NCBI RefSeq assembly: GCF_000969415.1
Contig: NZ_JZEX01000173.1
Coordinates: 1-64,000 of the forward strand
Length of the DNA: 64,000 bases
Origin: Devosia geojensis
GTDB taxonomy: Bacteria; Pseudomonadota; Alphaproteobacteria; Rhizobiales; Devosiaceae
Reading direction: 5' to 3'
The notes beneath the pieces are model-generated. The model made no database searches and had not been told where the DNA came from. It saw only the letters and a list, made by a program, of their open reading frames with translations. A program made the position numbers and the translations under genes. Shown here one piece after another: positions 1 to 8,323 of this stretch (position 1 is the first letter of the stretch; each line of letters starts with the position of its first letter).

Positions 1-574
1 AGCGCGACCACGCCACGCCCTCCCGCTGGACCCCCGCCCAGATCGCCCGGATGATGTATTCGGGGGTGAAGTGCGCATACTGGGTGCAGCGCGAAAGCGA
101 GGCGTAGTCGCCGGCATCGACCGTGCTTTCCAGCTCCGCGCCGATCTCTTCCCAGCCCTTGCGAAAGCCGTCCTCGCCCGGGCGACGAAACACGCCGTTG
201 GCAAGCTCCGACGCGCCGAAGCCGGTGAACCGGATCAGTGCGGCCTGCTCGTCGACCGACGCCGGGCGCTGTTCATCGACGATCGAGGCGGCGAGCCGGA
301 TCGCCGCTACGTTGTCGCGTGCGCGCTCCCGCCAGGACCTGGCGAGGCCGCGCATGCCAGCGAGATGGAAGTTCTCGCCCTTCGGTGGTGCCCGACGCAA
401 TAGTTGACCATCCGCCGTGGCGGGCACGGCAGGCGCGGGAGAATGCGGGGCCGGGTCGTCATCGTCCGGATCGTCCGCCGGACTGTCGGAAAAGGCGGTC
501 AGGCCAAGGCCGAGACCTGAGAAAAGTGCCGTATCGCCGAACAGGTCGAGCGTGAAGGGGTCGTCATGGGACAT
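1..574 (-). CDS. N-terminus of a giant plasmid helicase/DNA methylase-like protein (partial)
   Basis: The minus-strand frame is open from an ATG at 574 to the window edge, giving about 191 residues of a protein that continues beyond base 1. A GGAG ribosome site lies just upstream of the ATG. The start is acidic (MSHDDPFTLDLFGD, then an Asp/Pro-rich linker). It is followed by a segment reading LIRFTGFGASELANGVF and then CTQYAHFTPEYIIRAIW. In alphaproteobacterial plasmids this arrangement is typical of very large (about 1,500 aa or more) proteins that combine an N6-adenine methylase-like fold with an SF2/strawberry-notch-like helicase. The catalytic motifs lie outside the window, so the function is inferred from the N-terminal pattern only. 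It heads a minus-strand series of plasmid genes (DUF3085, DUF1419, toprim) that usually occur together. Confidence 0.7.
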   Translation of the reverse strand, partial: MSHDDPFTLDLFGDTALFSGLGLGLTAFSDSPADDPDDDDPAPHSPAPAVPATADGQLLRRAPPKGENFHLAGMRGLARSWRERARDNVAAIRLAASIVDEQRPASVDEQAALIRFTGFGASELANGVFRRPGEDGFRKGWEEIGAELESTVDAGDYASLSRCTQYAHFTPEYIIRAIWAGVQREGVAWSR

Positions 575-660
575 GGGATAATCTCCAGGTGTTATGGCGA
601 GCGCGATCACGCGATCCGCGTTTGCGGCCGCGCGAAACGCTGACGGGCTGGTGGGATGGG

Positions 661-1059
661 CTAGCGGGCGATCAGCGACAGCGAGACGTCTGTCTCGGTC
701 AGTTGCACGCGTAGATGCGTGCAGCGTGTGTTGCGATCGAACAGCGGGATCAGTGTTTCGGCGGCGAGGAACTCGATGCCGTCGTCACCGCCGAAATGGC
801 GGCGCTTGTAGTGCCACCAGTCGGGATTGCCGACCGGGTGGCATTCATCCGAATAGACCACCAAGGGGCGCTCACCCTCAGCGAGCTTGCCGTTGGAGAG
901 GAGATAGACCCCCTGGTCACCGACCAGCCAGAGTCCCGGCTTTTCATCCTTGCCGGGCTTGGTGCCGTAGTAGGGATTGCGAAATCCGCCATTGGCGGCG
1001 GCATCGGCTATGCCGCGCTCGATCACCTTGCGAACGCCGAGAATAGGGAATGTGAACAT
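661..1059 (-). CDS. DUF3085-like plasmid protein
   Basis: A 132-aa soluble protein rich in aromatic residues (NPYYGTKPG, PDWWHYKRRHFGGDDG). No catalytic motif was recognised. The length and the neighbourhood (DUF1419 12 bp upstream, the giant helicase-like gene downstream) match the DUF3085 family of rhizobial plasmids. The family assignment is from memory of the pattern, not from a search. It is probably cotranscribed with the DUF1419 gene, given the very short gap. Role unknown. Confidence 0.6.
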   Translation of the reverse strand: MFTFPILGVRKVIERGIADAAANGGFRNPYYGTKPGKDEKPGLWLVGDQGVYLLSNGKLAEGERPLVVYSDECHPVGNPDWWHYKRRHFGGDDGIEFLAAETLIPLFDRNTRCTHLRVQLTETDVSLSLIAR

Positions 1060-1071
1060 GACAGCCTCCGA

Positions 1072-1677
1072 TCAGGCTGCAATCGCGACGGGCAGGCAGC
1101 GAAGATGGACCGGCAGCTTGGCGCTGATCTCGGCATCGGTGAGGTCGTCGAGCAGCTTCAGCACCGTGCCCTCAGCGCCACCGTAAACGGTGATGGTGCG
1201 AGCGCCCCGGTCACACTGTGGCCAGCGCTCACCCGCATAGCCACGATAGTCGGCATGGGTCGTGCTCCAGATGTGGTCGAGGCGTTCAGCGCGCGTCATG
1301 GCACGCACAGGGCGGGATTCGCGCTCGACGATCGCTTCGCGCATGCGCTCGGCCGAACCCCTAGACGACATATCGCAATAGGCGTGGAAGTAGCGGGGCC
1401 GCCCATCGATCGAGAGGGCGAAGAAGACGCTGGTGATCGAGCCGGTCATGAATTCGCTGAGCGCGAACATGTCGCCGCGCATCCAGAGCGGCGGCAGGAG
1501 CTCGAACATGTAGTCGTGCTCGGCCCGGCCGATCTCGAACCACTCTCCATCATAGAGCCGGCCGGTGAGGCGTGCCTTGCTCATCGGTGCGTGGCCGTGG
1601 CGGTCGAACATCTGGAACATCTGGGCACGCGTCGCGACGCCCTCGAAGACCTTGCGGAAGGAGGATTGGGTGATCAT
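1072..1677 (-). CDS. DUF1419 domain protein
   Basis: A 201-aa soluble protein. The N-terminal segment with FRKVFEGVATRAQMFQMFDRHGHAP, a central DYMFELLPPLWMRGDMFALSEFMTGSITSVFF block and an acidic C-terminal segment are typical of DUF1419, a family found almost only on alphaproteobacterial plasmids and integrative elements. The biochemical role is unknown. It ends 12 bp before the DUF3085-like gene and lies downstream of the toprim gene on the same strand, so the set is probably one transcription unit of plasmid maintenance or adaptation genes. Confidence 0.7.
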   Translation of the reverse strand: MITQSSFRKVFEGVATRAQMFQMFDRHGHAPMSKARLTGRLYDGEWFEIGRAEHDYMFELLPPLWMRGDMFALSEFMTGSITSVFFALSIDGRPRYFHAYCDMSSRGSAERMREAIVERESRPVRAMTRAERLDHIWSTTHADYRGYAGERWPQCDRGARTITVYGGAEGTVLKLLDDLTDAEISAKLPVHLRCLPVAIAA

Positions 1678-1802
1678 GGCGGCTCCTGTCGTCCGTCGGC
1701 ATCAAGCGCGATCCTGTCCACCCGACCGAACCATCACCTTCATGCCTTCTCATCACCCCTTCGCGCGGCCGCCTCTCCGGTCCGGCGGGTCAAGGGCCGG
1801 CG

Positions 1803-2783
1803 CTAGCCGGGCGCAGCTTCCCTTGACGCGACGGCCGGGCATGCGGCAGCGATTCCGTTCTCCTTTCCCCTTCCATTCTCGGGTTTCCCTTCGCCGGTCC
1901 TTTTGAGATCGCTGTTCCAATCCTCTGTGAATGGCCTCAGCCGCTCGTACCGGCACCCGATCTCACTCACGATTCCCTGCAAACGACCGGCATAGATCTC
2001 GCCCTGTCGATCATTGTCTGTGGCCGCGGCGATCAATATGTCGGGACCCGCGGCTATCGCCCGGATCGCGGCATCGCTGGCGGGCGACCACCCGCCCCCG
2101 GTGCTGACGTAAAGGGTGTCGGTGCGCATGCCCTCGAGCGCGGCAAGGCTCATGGCGTCGATCGCCGCCTCGGTGACGCAGAACCGAAGCGCCGCTTCGT
2201 TGCCGAGGCGGAACAATTCCTTGGCTCCGCCGGTAGAGAAGCCGCGCCACCGCGGGCCGCGTTCTTCCCATCCGCTCAGCTGGCCGGCCCGGTCGACATG
2301 CGCCGTCCAGATGCTGCCGCTCGGACCCTCGCGCAGCAGGTCTTGAGCGATAGCGGCGTGCAGAATGGATATGGGGATCGCACGCTCATCCGCCAGATAC
2401 CGCCAGGCGCGAGATCCGCTGGCCGGAGGTCGTCGGCGCCGCCATCGCTCCGTGCTCGAAAGTGGGGTGCTTGCGCGCTTCGGGCGGTTCCAGGACGGCG
2501 GTACCGGAACATAGCCGACGAGACCGCGAACCTGCTCGACGGCCGCCGGGAAGCCGATACCGGCCAGGTGACCGGCGAGGGTGAAGACGTCGCCCTTGGC
2601 ATCCGAGAGTGGGTCGAACCAGCCCCTGCCGGCATGGATGACGATGATGATCTCGCCTTTCCCGCGTCGGTACTTCACGGCGCGCGCGGTGCTCTCCTTG
2701 ACGTCTACCTTCCAGCCCTCGCGCTCGAGCACGGCCGCGCAGGGCACCTTGGCTCGCAATGTCTCGATTTCATGTTGCTCCAT
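1803..2783 (-). CDS. DUF3991/toprim domain protein (plasmid primase-like)
   Basis: A 326-aa protein. The N-terminal part (LRAKVPCAAVLEREGWKVD, then HAGRGWFDP and GDVFTLAGHLAG) fits the DUF3991/CHC2-like half. The second half has the toprim pattern: a conserved glutamate in VTEAAIDAMSLAAL (about residues 205-218) and an acidic pair in AAATDNDRQGEIYAGRL (about 255-271). This architecture is common on conjugative plasmids and is thought to act in primer synthesis or strand processing in the recipient, but that role is inferred. The C-terminal tail (GEGKPENGRGKENG) is basic and low in complexity. The start at 2783 is the only ATG at the beginning of the conserved region. Confidence 0.75.
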   Translation of the reverse strand: MEQHEIETLRAKVPCAAVLEREGWKVDVKESTARAVKYRRGKGEIIIVIHAGRGWFDPLSDAKGDVFTLAGHLAGIGFPAAVEQVRGLVGYVPVPPSWNRPKRASTPLSSTERWRRRRPPASGSRAWRYLADERAIPISILHAAIAQDLLREGPSGSIWTAHVDRAGQLSGWEERGPRWRGFSTGGAKELFRLGNEAALRFCVTEAAIDAMSLAALEGMRTDTLYVSTGGGWSPASDAAIRAIAAGPDILIAAATDNDRQGEIYAGRLQGIVSEIGCRYERLRPFTEDWNSDLKRTGEGKPENGRGKENGIAAACPAVASREAAPG

Positions 2784-3062
2784 GGTCGATCACGCCGGCA
2801 CCGCGGGGCGTCCGGCCCTTTCCTTGTCCAGATCTGTTTTTTTCTGCCTTTCCGGCAGGCCTCGAGGTCGGCCGCGAAGCCGGAAGCTTGCCACGGGCGC
2901 ACCGGCTTGCCGGGGCAGCGTAGCCTCCCTTGCGGGCTTCCCGGCGCAAGCGGCAAAACCTCGTCCCGATGAGCGCTCATGGGCGTCCACCCACCGCCAA
3001 GGAAAGGACCGTGCGGCGCGCAACCCGGCCTTGACGGGCGCGTGGCGCGTGTGGAAGGCCGC

Positions 3063-3248
3063 TCAGTGGGCCGGCCGACCGCCCTGATAGGGATCGTACT
3101 CGAAGAGCCGCTCGATTTCGGCGTCGTCGAGTTCGTCGGCAGGCACGACGCCGTATTCGTCGTCGACCTTGAAGAGAATGACCGGCACCATCAGGGTGCG
3201 GGCGAGGTTCCAGGCATGGCTCTGTGCGAGGGAAAGATCGTGCGACAT
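3063..3248 (-). CDS. Small acidic plasmid protein (61 aa)
   Basis: The ATG at 3248 is preceded by GGAG and opens a 61-aa frame (MSHDLSLAQSHAWNLARTL, then FKVDDEYGVVPADEL and an acidic end). The composition is protein-like: a hydrophobic helix followed by an acidic stretch. A longer in-frame extension to 3455 is possible but rich in Arg/Pro/Ser, as expected of non-coding GC-rich sequence. Function unknown. Its place beside toprim and DUF1419 genes suggests a plasmid accessory protein. Confidence 0.5.
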   Translation of the reverse strand: MSHDLSLAQSHAWNLARTLMVPVILFKVDDEYGVVPADELDDAEIERLFEYDPYQGGRPAH

Positions 3249-3545
3249 TTGAAGGGCTCCGTCCATGGGCGGGGCCGATCCCCGCTCTGGCGCCCGTCGG
3301 GTCCGGGGCCCGGCCGCAATCACCGCGAAGGCGAAGCCGCAGCGGCCGCACGCTCGCGTAGCGGACCCCTTGTGGGTTGATTGGAGGAGGACGGACCTGG
3401 ACCAGGAAGCCAGCACAGCAAGCGGGGGCGGGCCTGCGCGTGGATGGATCCGCATCCAGTCGCATCCTTCCCGGTAGCAGAGAGCTGTTGGAGAGACTGG
3501 ACTTATGGTCCCTTCATGATCGTCGCGGCGACCTACCCGTTCGTG

Positions 3546-3836
3546 TCACCGCTTAGGATCCGATTGAGGGCCTCGATGACGAAGTTCGCGATCGACAATC
3601 GACCGGACGACGTCGATATCCATCTCGGCGGACGGTTCGATCCGCGCCACCTCGGCAGCTACCTTTGCCCAATGGAGGAACCGGCCGTCGTCGATCGCGC
3701 GGGATCGTGCTGCAAGCCGTTGTGCCTCATAGTAGGCAGTCGGGCCGTGAAGGCGGACGAGGTGCCGGGCGTCCTCCCGCCATTGACGACGGATCACACG
3801 CCGTCTCTCCACCCATGCCAAAATCGCCCTCAGCAT
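3546..3836 (-). CDS. Small basic plasmid protein (96 aa)
   Basis: A 96-aa frame beginning MLRAILAWVERRRVIRRQW and continuing with RLHGPTAYYEAQRLAARSRA, which is predicted to be helical and positively charged. The charge and hydrophobicity pattern is convincing for a real protein, and similar short proteins occur next to toprim/DUF1419 genes on rhizobial plasmids (from memory). No known fold or active site was recognised. The 297 bp between this gene and the 61-aa gene holds no other convincing ORF. Confidence 0.5.
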   Translation of the reverse strand: MLRAILAWVERRRVIRRQWREDARHLVRLHGPTAYYEAQRLAARSRAIDDGRFLHWAKVAAEVARIEPSAEMDIDVVRSIVDRELRHRGPQSDPKR

Positions 3837-4003
3837 CTCAGAAGCACTCCCCCAACTTGCACGAGCCTCACTGCCCGCGTCAGGAATGGACGCCCGGAGG
3901 GTGAAGACCCGCGACGCGGGGCTTCAGCTTCGCCGACAGTCTGGTTCCGGAGGAAGACGCCCCGCCCCTCGAAAGATCTTGAAGTTCACGCTATCCTTGC
4001 CGG

Positions 4004-4186
4004 ATGTGCAATGCATATGAGCAACACGTTCGCTGGGTCGAATATTGCCAGATTATGCAGGCGTTGGAGCTGGAGATTCCAACGCAACAGACAGAACTCG
4101 ATCTGCCCCAGGCGGACGACATCAGGATCAACGACATGGGACCGGTCATACGTGCGGCCGGCAACATGATCGAACTCGCGCGGCGA
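4004..4186 (+). pseudogene. N-terminal fragment of an SRAP (HMCES/YedK-like) gene
   Basis: The frame starts MCNAYEQHVRWVEYCQ and runs on through LDLPQADDIRINDMGPVIRA. It has the Met-Cys start that exposes the catalytic cysteine of SOS-response-associated peptidase (SRAP) proteins, which crosslink to abasic sites in single-stranded DNA. After about 60 residues (MIELA) the family pattern stops and the frame runs into unrelated sequence. The rest of the usual 200-odd residues, with the conserved Asn, Glu and His, is missing. It is a 5' fragment, probably left by a rearrangement at the left border of the sbtAB cargo. Confidence 0.6.
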
Positions 4187-4434
4187 CGTCGCCAAGTCAG
4201 GCAGTCGAGTTTTCAGCTTGCCTGGCTGGCCTGCGATAGGAAGGATATAGCCGCATCAACTCTAGCAACATTTCCCGCGCCTAATGTCCATCGACCATGT
4301 CGCAACGACAGCACCAGCTTTCATGGCGTCATCAGCCCTCCATCAGGCGCGGCTTCTATACGGGCATATTCCTCGCGCTTTTCGCGCGTCCGGCTGGCCA
4401 GTTTAGCGCATCCAAGTTCTTAAGGGGCAGCTCA

Positions 4435-5415
4435 TTGGACAACATCCTAGCATTGGCGGGAGCGAACCTGGTCTCGCCGATCATTCTCAGTTTCGTGCTC
4501 GGACTCGCGGCGGCTCTGGTCCGCTCCGATCTGAGCTTTCCAGAAGCGATTGCCAAAGGGCTGTCCCTTTATCTCCTGTTCGCAATTGGTTTCAAAGGTG
4601 GGGCGGGCGTTGCAGCCCACGGCGTGGATGCGCGACTAGTCGCAGCCCTGGTTTCAGGTGTGGCGCTTTCGCTGCTCTTGCCATTTGTCGCCTTTGCCCT
4701 GTTGCGCGCCCTCGCAAGAGTGTCCGTGGTCGATGCGGCGGCGGTGGCTGGGCATTACGGATCGATCTCCATCGTGACGTTCGTCGCAGCAAGTACGCTT
4801 CTGAGCGGGCGCGGTATCCCGGCCGAGGGCTTCATGGTTGCGGTGGCGGCGGCTATGGAAGCGCCGGCGATCCTGTCGGCCCTTTGGCTTGCAATGCGGC
4901 GTGGCGGCGGGAGCGAGCGGGTGGGCACTGAACTCTGGCGCGAAATCCTGCTCAATGGCTCGATTGTCCTTCTTCTTGGCGCTTTTGCCATCGGCTGGAT
5001 CACAGGAGAGAAGGGACTGGCGGAGATCGAGAGCTTCATAGTCGAGCCATTCAAGGGCGTACTGTGCCTGTTCCTGCTCGATATGGGGCTAGTGGCCGGC
5101 AGGGGCCTGCGCGGCAGCCGCGGCGTGCTGTCGCCCGGCGTGGTCGCCTTCGGCATCCTGATGCCGCTTGTGGGCGCAGCACTCGGCCTTGCAGCCGGAC
5201 TGGCTCTGGGGCTGTCCCTCGGCGGCGTGGTGCTCCTGATGGTGCTGGGAGCTTCGGCCTCCTACATCGCCGTGCCTGCGGCCATGCGGGTGGCGCTGCC
5301 GAAAGCCAATCCCGCCCTGTCGCTGACCCTGTCACTGGGGGTGACCTTTCCGTTCAACCTGACGATCGGTATTCCACTCTATATGATGCTGGCTACCGCC
5401 GTGGCCGGGAGCTGA
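4435..5415 (+). CDS. sbtA: Sodium-dependent bicarbonate transporter SbtA
   Basis: A 326-aa hydrophobic protein with about ten membrane segments. It carries the SbtA signatures LALAGANLVSPIILSFVLGL near the start, FKGGAGVAAHG, and the repeat-like AGHYGSISIVTF. SbtA takes up bicarbonate with sodium across the inner membrane. I chose TTG at 4435 because the family begins at this point and AAGGGG lies 7 bp upstream; an ATG at 4297 would add 46 Arg/Ser-rich residues unlike the family. The PII-like gene follows 5 bp later, so the two form an operon. The cluster sits with the DAB genes of the same island. Confidence 0.88.
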   Translation: MDNILALAGANLVSPIILSFVLGLAAALVRSDLSFPEAIAKGLSLYLLFAIGFKGGAGVAAHGVDARLVAALVSGVALSLLLPFVAFALLRALARVSVVDAAAVAGHYGSISIVTFVAASTLLSGRGIPAEGFMVAVAAAMEAPAILSALWLAMRRGGGSERVGTELWREILLNGSIVLLLGAFAIGWITGEKGLAEIESFIVEPFKGVLCLFLLDMGLVAGRGLRGSRGVLSPGVVAFGILMPLVGAALGLAAGLALGLSLGGVVLLMVLGASASYIAVPAAMRVALPKANPALSLTLSLGVTFPFNLTIGIPLYMMLATAVAGS

Positions 5416-5420
5416 AGACG

Positions 5421-5732
5421 ATGAAGATGCACGAGGCCAAGCGGGTGGAGATCATCATCGAAGCGGTGATGGAGCGGCAGCTTACCAACGCGTTGAACGA
5501 CGCCGGGGTGACCGGCTATACCGTGCTTCCAGTGAGCGGCGGTTCGGGGCGCTCGGGCCAATGGAATCGTGAAGGACAAGTAGGGCGGGCCGGTGGCATG
5601 GTCGCCGTCATCTGCCTGATCCGCCCCGAGCGGTTGGACCGCCTGCTCGAAGCCGCCTTTGCCGTAGTCGAGCAGCATATCGGGGTTGTGAGCGTATCCG
5701 ATACGCAGGTGCTCCGGGCAGAGCGCTTCTGA
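5421..5732 (+). CDS. sbtB: PII-like regulatory protein SbtB
   Basis: A 103-aa protein with a ferredoxin-like alpha/beta pattern: a first strand in KRVEIIIEAVMERQL, then GVTGYTVLPVSGGSGRSGQ in the T-loop region, then GGMVAVICLIRPERLDRLLEA. SbtB proteins are trimeric PII relatives that bind adenyl nucleotides and control SbtA. The Tyr of the classical GlnB uridylylation site is not evident, as expected for SbtB. The gene begins 5 bp after sbtA, and pairing with the transporter is diagnostic. ATG 5427 is an alternative start. Confidence 0.82.
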   Translation: MKMHEAKRVEIIIEAVMERQLTNALNDAGVTGYTVLPVSGGSGRSGQWNREGQVGRAGGMVAVICLIRPERLDRLLEAAFAVVEQHIGVVSVSDTQVLRAERF

Positions 5733-5748
5733 CCGGGCATATCCACGG

Positions 5749-5979
5749 TCAGAGGACCACCATGAATAACGCCCAAAGCACCACGGCAACTTCCGTCAGC
5801 CGCGCCCATAGCGGCAGGCCGGCATAGGTGGCTTGCGCTGCGACGGAGGCCTCCAACCGCAACTATGAGATAGGGCAGCGGAAGGAAAAGGACGGCGAGC
5901 GCAGGGGCCACCGGGATGAACCCGGCGGCGACAAGCCCTACTAGCGCGCTACCGGCGGCCAGTAGGCTGGCCGGGGTGC
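5749..5979 (-). pseudogene. Frameshifted C-terminal remnant of a small membrane protein (possibly YwiC-like)
   Basis: On the minus strand one frame encodes hydrophobic segments (ALVGLVAAGFIPVAPALAVL, then LPYLIVAVGGL). Near 5860 the coding pattern moves to another frame that ends LTEVAVVLWALFMVVL and a stop at 5749. Neither frame alone gives a complete protein, and a stop codon cuts the upstream part at about 5982. The TEVAxxLxxALxxxL ending recalls YwiC-like integral membrane proteins, but that is only a resemblance. It is part of a graveyard of broken genes downstream of sbtAB. Confidence 0.35.
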
Positions 5980-6102
5980 CTTAGAGCAGAGCAATTTCCC
6001 AGAATGCCCGCGCCAGGGAAGCTGGCCCGTCCACAGCGCGCAAATCGGCTACTCCGTCCTGGCGAGCTTCTCGGCCGCTCGCTCCGCGGGGCTGCCGGGC
6101 AC

Positions 6103-6313
6103 TCAGCCCGTCGGCAGCGTCTGCGGCTCGAGAGTCATTCCGCGAGTTCGCCACAGCGACAGCAGGATGGAGCTTTCTATCAGCACCACGGTGATCACCA
6201 AGGCGAGCTCCGTGAGCACGAATTTCCCGCCGTAGAAGTAGTTGGCGATCATCTTGAAGCCGATCACCACCAGCACCAGAGAGCGCGTATTTGATATAGA
6301 CGAAGCGCGGCAC
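6103..6313 (-). pseudogene. C-terminal remnant of a TerC-family membrane protein
   Basis: The minus-strand frame ending at 6103 encodes LVLVVIGFKMIANYFYGGK and then LTELALVITVVLIESSILLS, a pattern typical of the last two membrane helices of TerC/Alx family proteins. The expected preceding residues FVYIKYALS are present but in a different frame, so about one base has been lost near 6285. The gene stops abruptly near 6313 where the IS110 transposase fragment begins on the other strand. Only about 65 of 200-300 residues remain, so no function is expected. Confidence 0.55.
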
Positions 6314-6748
6314 GACGCCCGCGAGTGGGAAGTAGAGCGCGCGGCGGCCCGGGATGGCGAACGCGTTCGACGTGTACCCGGCATCGGCGTGGTGACCGCA
6401 ACCACCTTTACCACGGCGATTGAAGATCCTTCCAACTTCGCCAAGTCACGATCCGTAGGCGCGTGGATTGGTTTGACCACGCGGCGATATCAATCTGGCG
6501 AGGTCGACTATGACGGACATATCTCAAGACGTGGTGACGCCAATCTGCGAGCTCTTCTGTATGAGGCCGCGACCGTGATCTTGACGCGCACTCATGCGGA
6601 AAGCGAGTTGCGAACCTGGGGGCTCAAACTTCGTGAGAAACTCGGTTTCAAGCGAGCCGCTGTCGCCGTCGCTCGGAAGCTGGCGGTCATCATGCATGCC
6701 ATGTTGAAATCAGGCGAACTGTTCAGTCGGACGACGGCTACAGCATAA
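6314..6748 (+). pseudogene. C-terminal fragment of an IS110-family transposase
   Basis: The frame contains the Transposase_20 (helix-hairpin-helix-like) core of IS110 enzymes: RVPGIGVVTATTF, GAWIGLTTRRYQSG, then HISRRGDANLRALLYEAA and a basic C-terminus. The N-terminal RuvC-like DEDD domain is absent, and the ORF start at 6242 lies inside terC-derived sequence. It is a truncated insertion sequence of a different subgroup from the intact IS110 element at 24.8 kb, judging by clear sequence differences in the shared core. Confidence 0.7.
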
Positions 6749-7342
6749 ATACTTACAGTTCGATTGCGCCGAGACGTCCCTGCCGGGACGTGAGCTGGCC
6801 CATTCCGAGAACAGGCGTTGCACCGTTAAGCTATCTTGGCGCGTGCGCTTCGTACAGTGGAAGGGCCGTTCCGTGGAGACCCATCATGCAGCGACATCAT
6901 ATCGACTGCGAAGACGACCGTGCTCCCGGCATACGACACTTCATGCGGCAAAAAGGGCTTGCATTATTGGGTGCGATTAGACGACGCCTGCCGGCGCCCG
7001 AAACTCAGGATATGCTTCCGTATCCGGACGGCGCCACCAGACACATGACCAACTCTCGCCGAGAGCCCGGAGTACCGCTGTCCCACGCCTCGCACGCAGC
7101 TGACCACGGCCTCCGCAGCAGATCCGTAATTCGCGATAGAGATCAGTCAGATCGCCGCTCTGGCCGAAGCTAGTGACGCCGAGGGCATGCACCGGATTGC
7201 GCTGCACGCTGCCGAGCCAGCGTGAAAGTCGATGCGCGACGGAGCATGGCCTATGCATCGTCCTGACATTCGCTGATAGGCGTTGTACAGCAAACGTGCG
7301 TACACATGAGAGAGACCCAGATTCCTTTAGAGGTCCATCAGA
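6749..7342. other. Gene-poor stretch between IS110 remnant and DUF6671 gene
   Basis: About 590 bp without a convincing gene. The frames present (for example 6790-7173 plus and 6977-7258 minus) have Arg/Ser/Pro-rich, shuffled composition and no recognisable motif. It probably contains decayed sequence from the same rearrangements that left the SRAP, terC and transposase fragments. I see no clear terminator or promoter in it. Confidence 0.4.
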
Positions 7343-8260
7343 TTAGGGATTGCATCCGTTGCACTGCCCGGGATCTGCTGTGGGATGATCTCCCACGGAG
7401 CGCTCGATGCGGTGCCCGCATGCCGCGCAGCTCGAGACCTCCGCCTTGATAACCTGGGTCGGTTCGCCACACCATTCGCACGGCAGGCCGGGGATACGCT
7501 CGGTGACGTCATATCCGGGATAGGCACAAGCAGGGCAACGGCTTTTAAAGCGGCGAACGAGATCGCGGGTGGCGCGCTCAATGGCCTCCATCCTGGTTGG
7601 ATTGAGATGGGCACGCATGTCGGTTTCGATGAAGGCTGCGCCGCAGAGCGCTACGACGTCGCGGACGGCGCGGTCGAGAACGTCTGCAGCGACAATGCCC
7701 TTGCACAGCGCAATGTCCGGTGCTGGTTGATGGCCGCGGCAGCCCATCACGATCAGACCCTGCTCGGGAAAGCGCATGAGTTCGGCGAACGCCAAGGCTG
7801 CAACAGGGCCGTCGACGATGCGGTGGGCGAAGTGAGTCTCGATGGTTGCATCGTGGCCCGTAATCTCGAGCCCCGTCGGCCGGTCGACAAGCAGCACGAG
7901 CTCGCGCCCGAGCGGGGCGAACGGAATCCATGGGTGTGGCCCGAAGCTGCCCTCGCTTGCGACAGCCACACTGGCATGCGGTTCAAGCTCGAAGGCCGCG
8001 GCGATCTTGGCGCGCGCAGCGTCGAGCTGCGTGCCGGTCCGCTCAATCTCTCGGGTGAAGGTCCCGAATCGGTCGGTATCGAAGGCCTGTGGCACAACGC
8101 AATCGAGCCCAAGCGCCTCGGCAAGCAAAGGGGCGATCACGCGTTCCTTGCCATGCATGGTGGCGATCACTGCCCGTTCGCCGGCCAGCCGGAAAGCGTC
8201 GCCATCGACAGGATTGAGAAGCGAGTGGCCTGGGGCATTTCGGAGATCGGAGATCGGCAT
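7343..8260 (-). CDS. DUF6671-like protein with C-terminal zinc ribbon
   Basis: A 305-aa protein. The N-terminal region has AVIATMHGKERVIAPLLAEALGL and FGTFTREIERTGTQLDAA, which I associate with the DUF6671 family. The C-terminal 70 residues hold four Cys pairs (CPAC, CEWC, CAAC, CNGC), consistent with one or two zinc ribbons. The start is placed at 8260, and the gene lies 63 bp downstream of cysNC on the same strand, so it may be the last gene of the cys operon. Its biochemical role is not known to me; the zinc ribbon suggests nucleic-acid or protein binding. Confidence 0.6.
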   Translation of the reverse strand: MPISDLRNAPGHSLLNPVDGDAFRLAGERAVIATMHGKERVIAPLLAEALGLDCVVPQAFDTDRFGTFTREIERTGTQLDAARAKIAAAFELEPHASVAVASEGSFGPHPWIPFAPLGRELVLLVDRPTGLEITGHDATIETHFAHRIVDGPVAALAFAELMRFPEQGLIVMGCRGHQPAPDIALCKGIVAADVLDRAVRDVVALCGAAFIETDMRAHLNPTRMEAIERATRDLVRRFKSRCPACAYPGYDVTERIPGLPCEWCGEPTQVIKAEVSSCAACGHRIERSVGDHPTADPGQCNGCNP

Positions 8261-8323
8261 GGGGCGTGACTCTACGTCGGTTCGTGGATGGGTACGGCGG
8301 ATTGGGACATTCTCGGAAGCGCG

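Noticed and set aside
715..1806. Long plus-strand ORF (363 aa) opposite DUF3085 and DUF1419
   Set aside because: It mirrors two real minus-strand genes. Its translation is rich in Arg/His/Gly without domain pattern, as expected from an antisense frame in GC-rich DNA.
3063..3455. Longer version of the 61-aa protein starting at 3455
   Set aside because: The extra N-terminal part is Arg/Pro/Ser-rich, while ATG 3248 has a ribosome site.
6790..7173. Plus-strand ORF of 127 aa in the gap after the IS110 remnant
   Set aside because: No ribosome site, no motif, and a shuffled Arg/Ser/Pro-rich composition.
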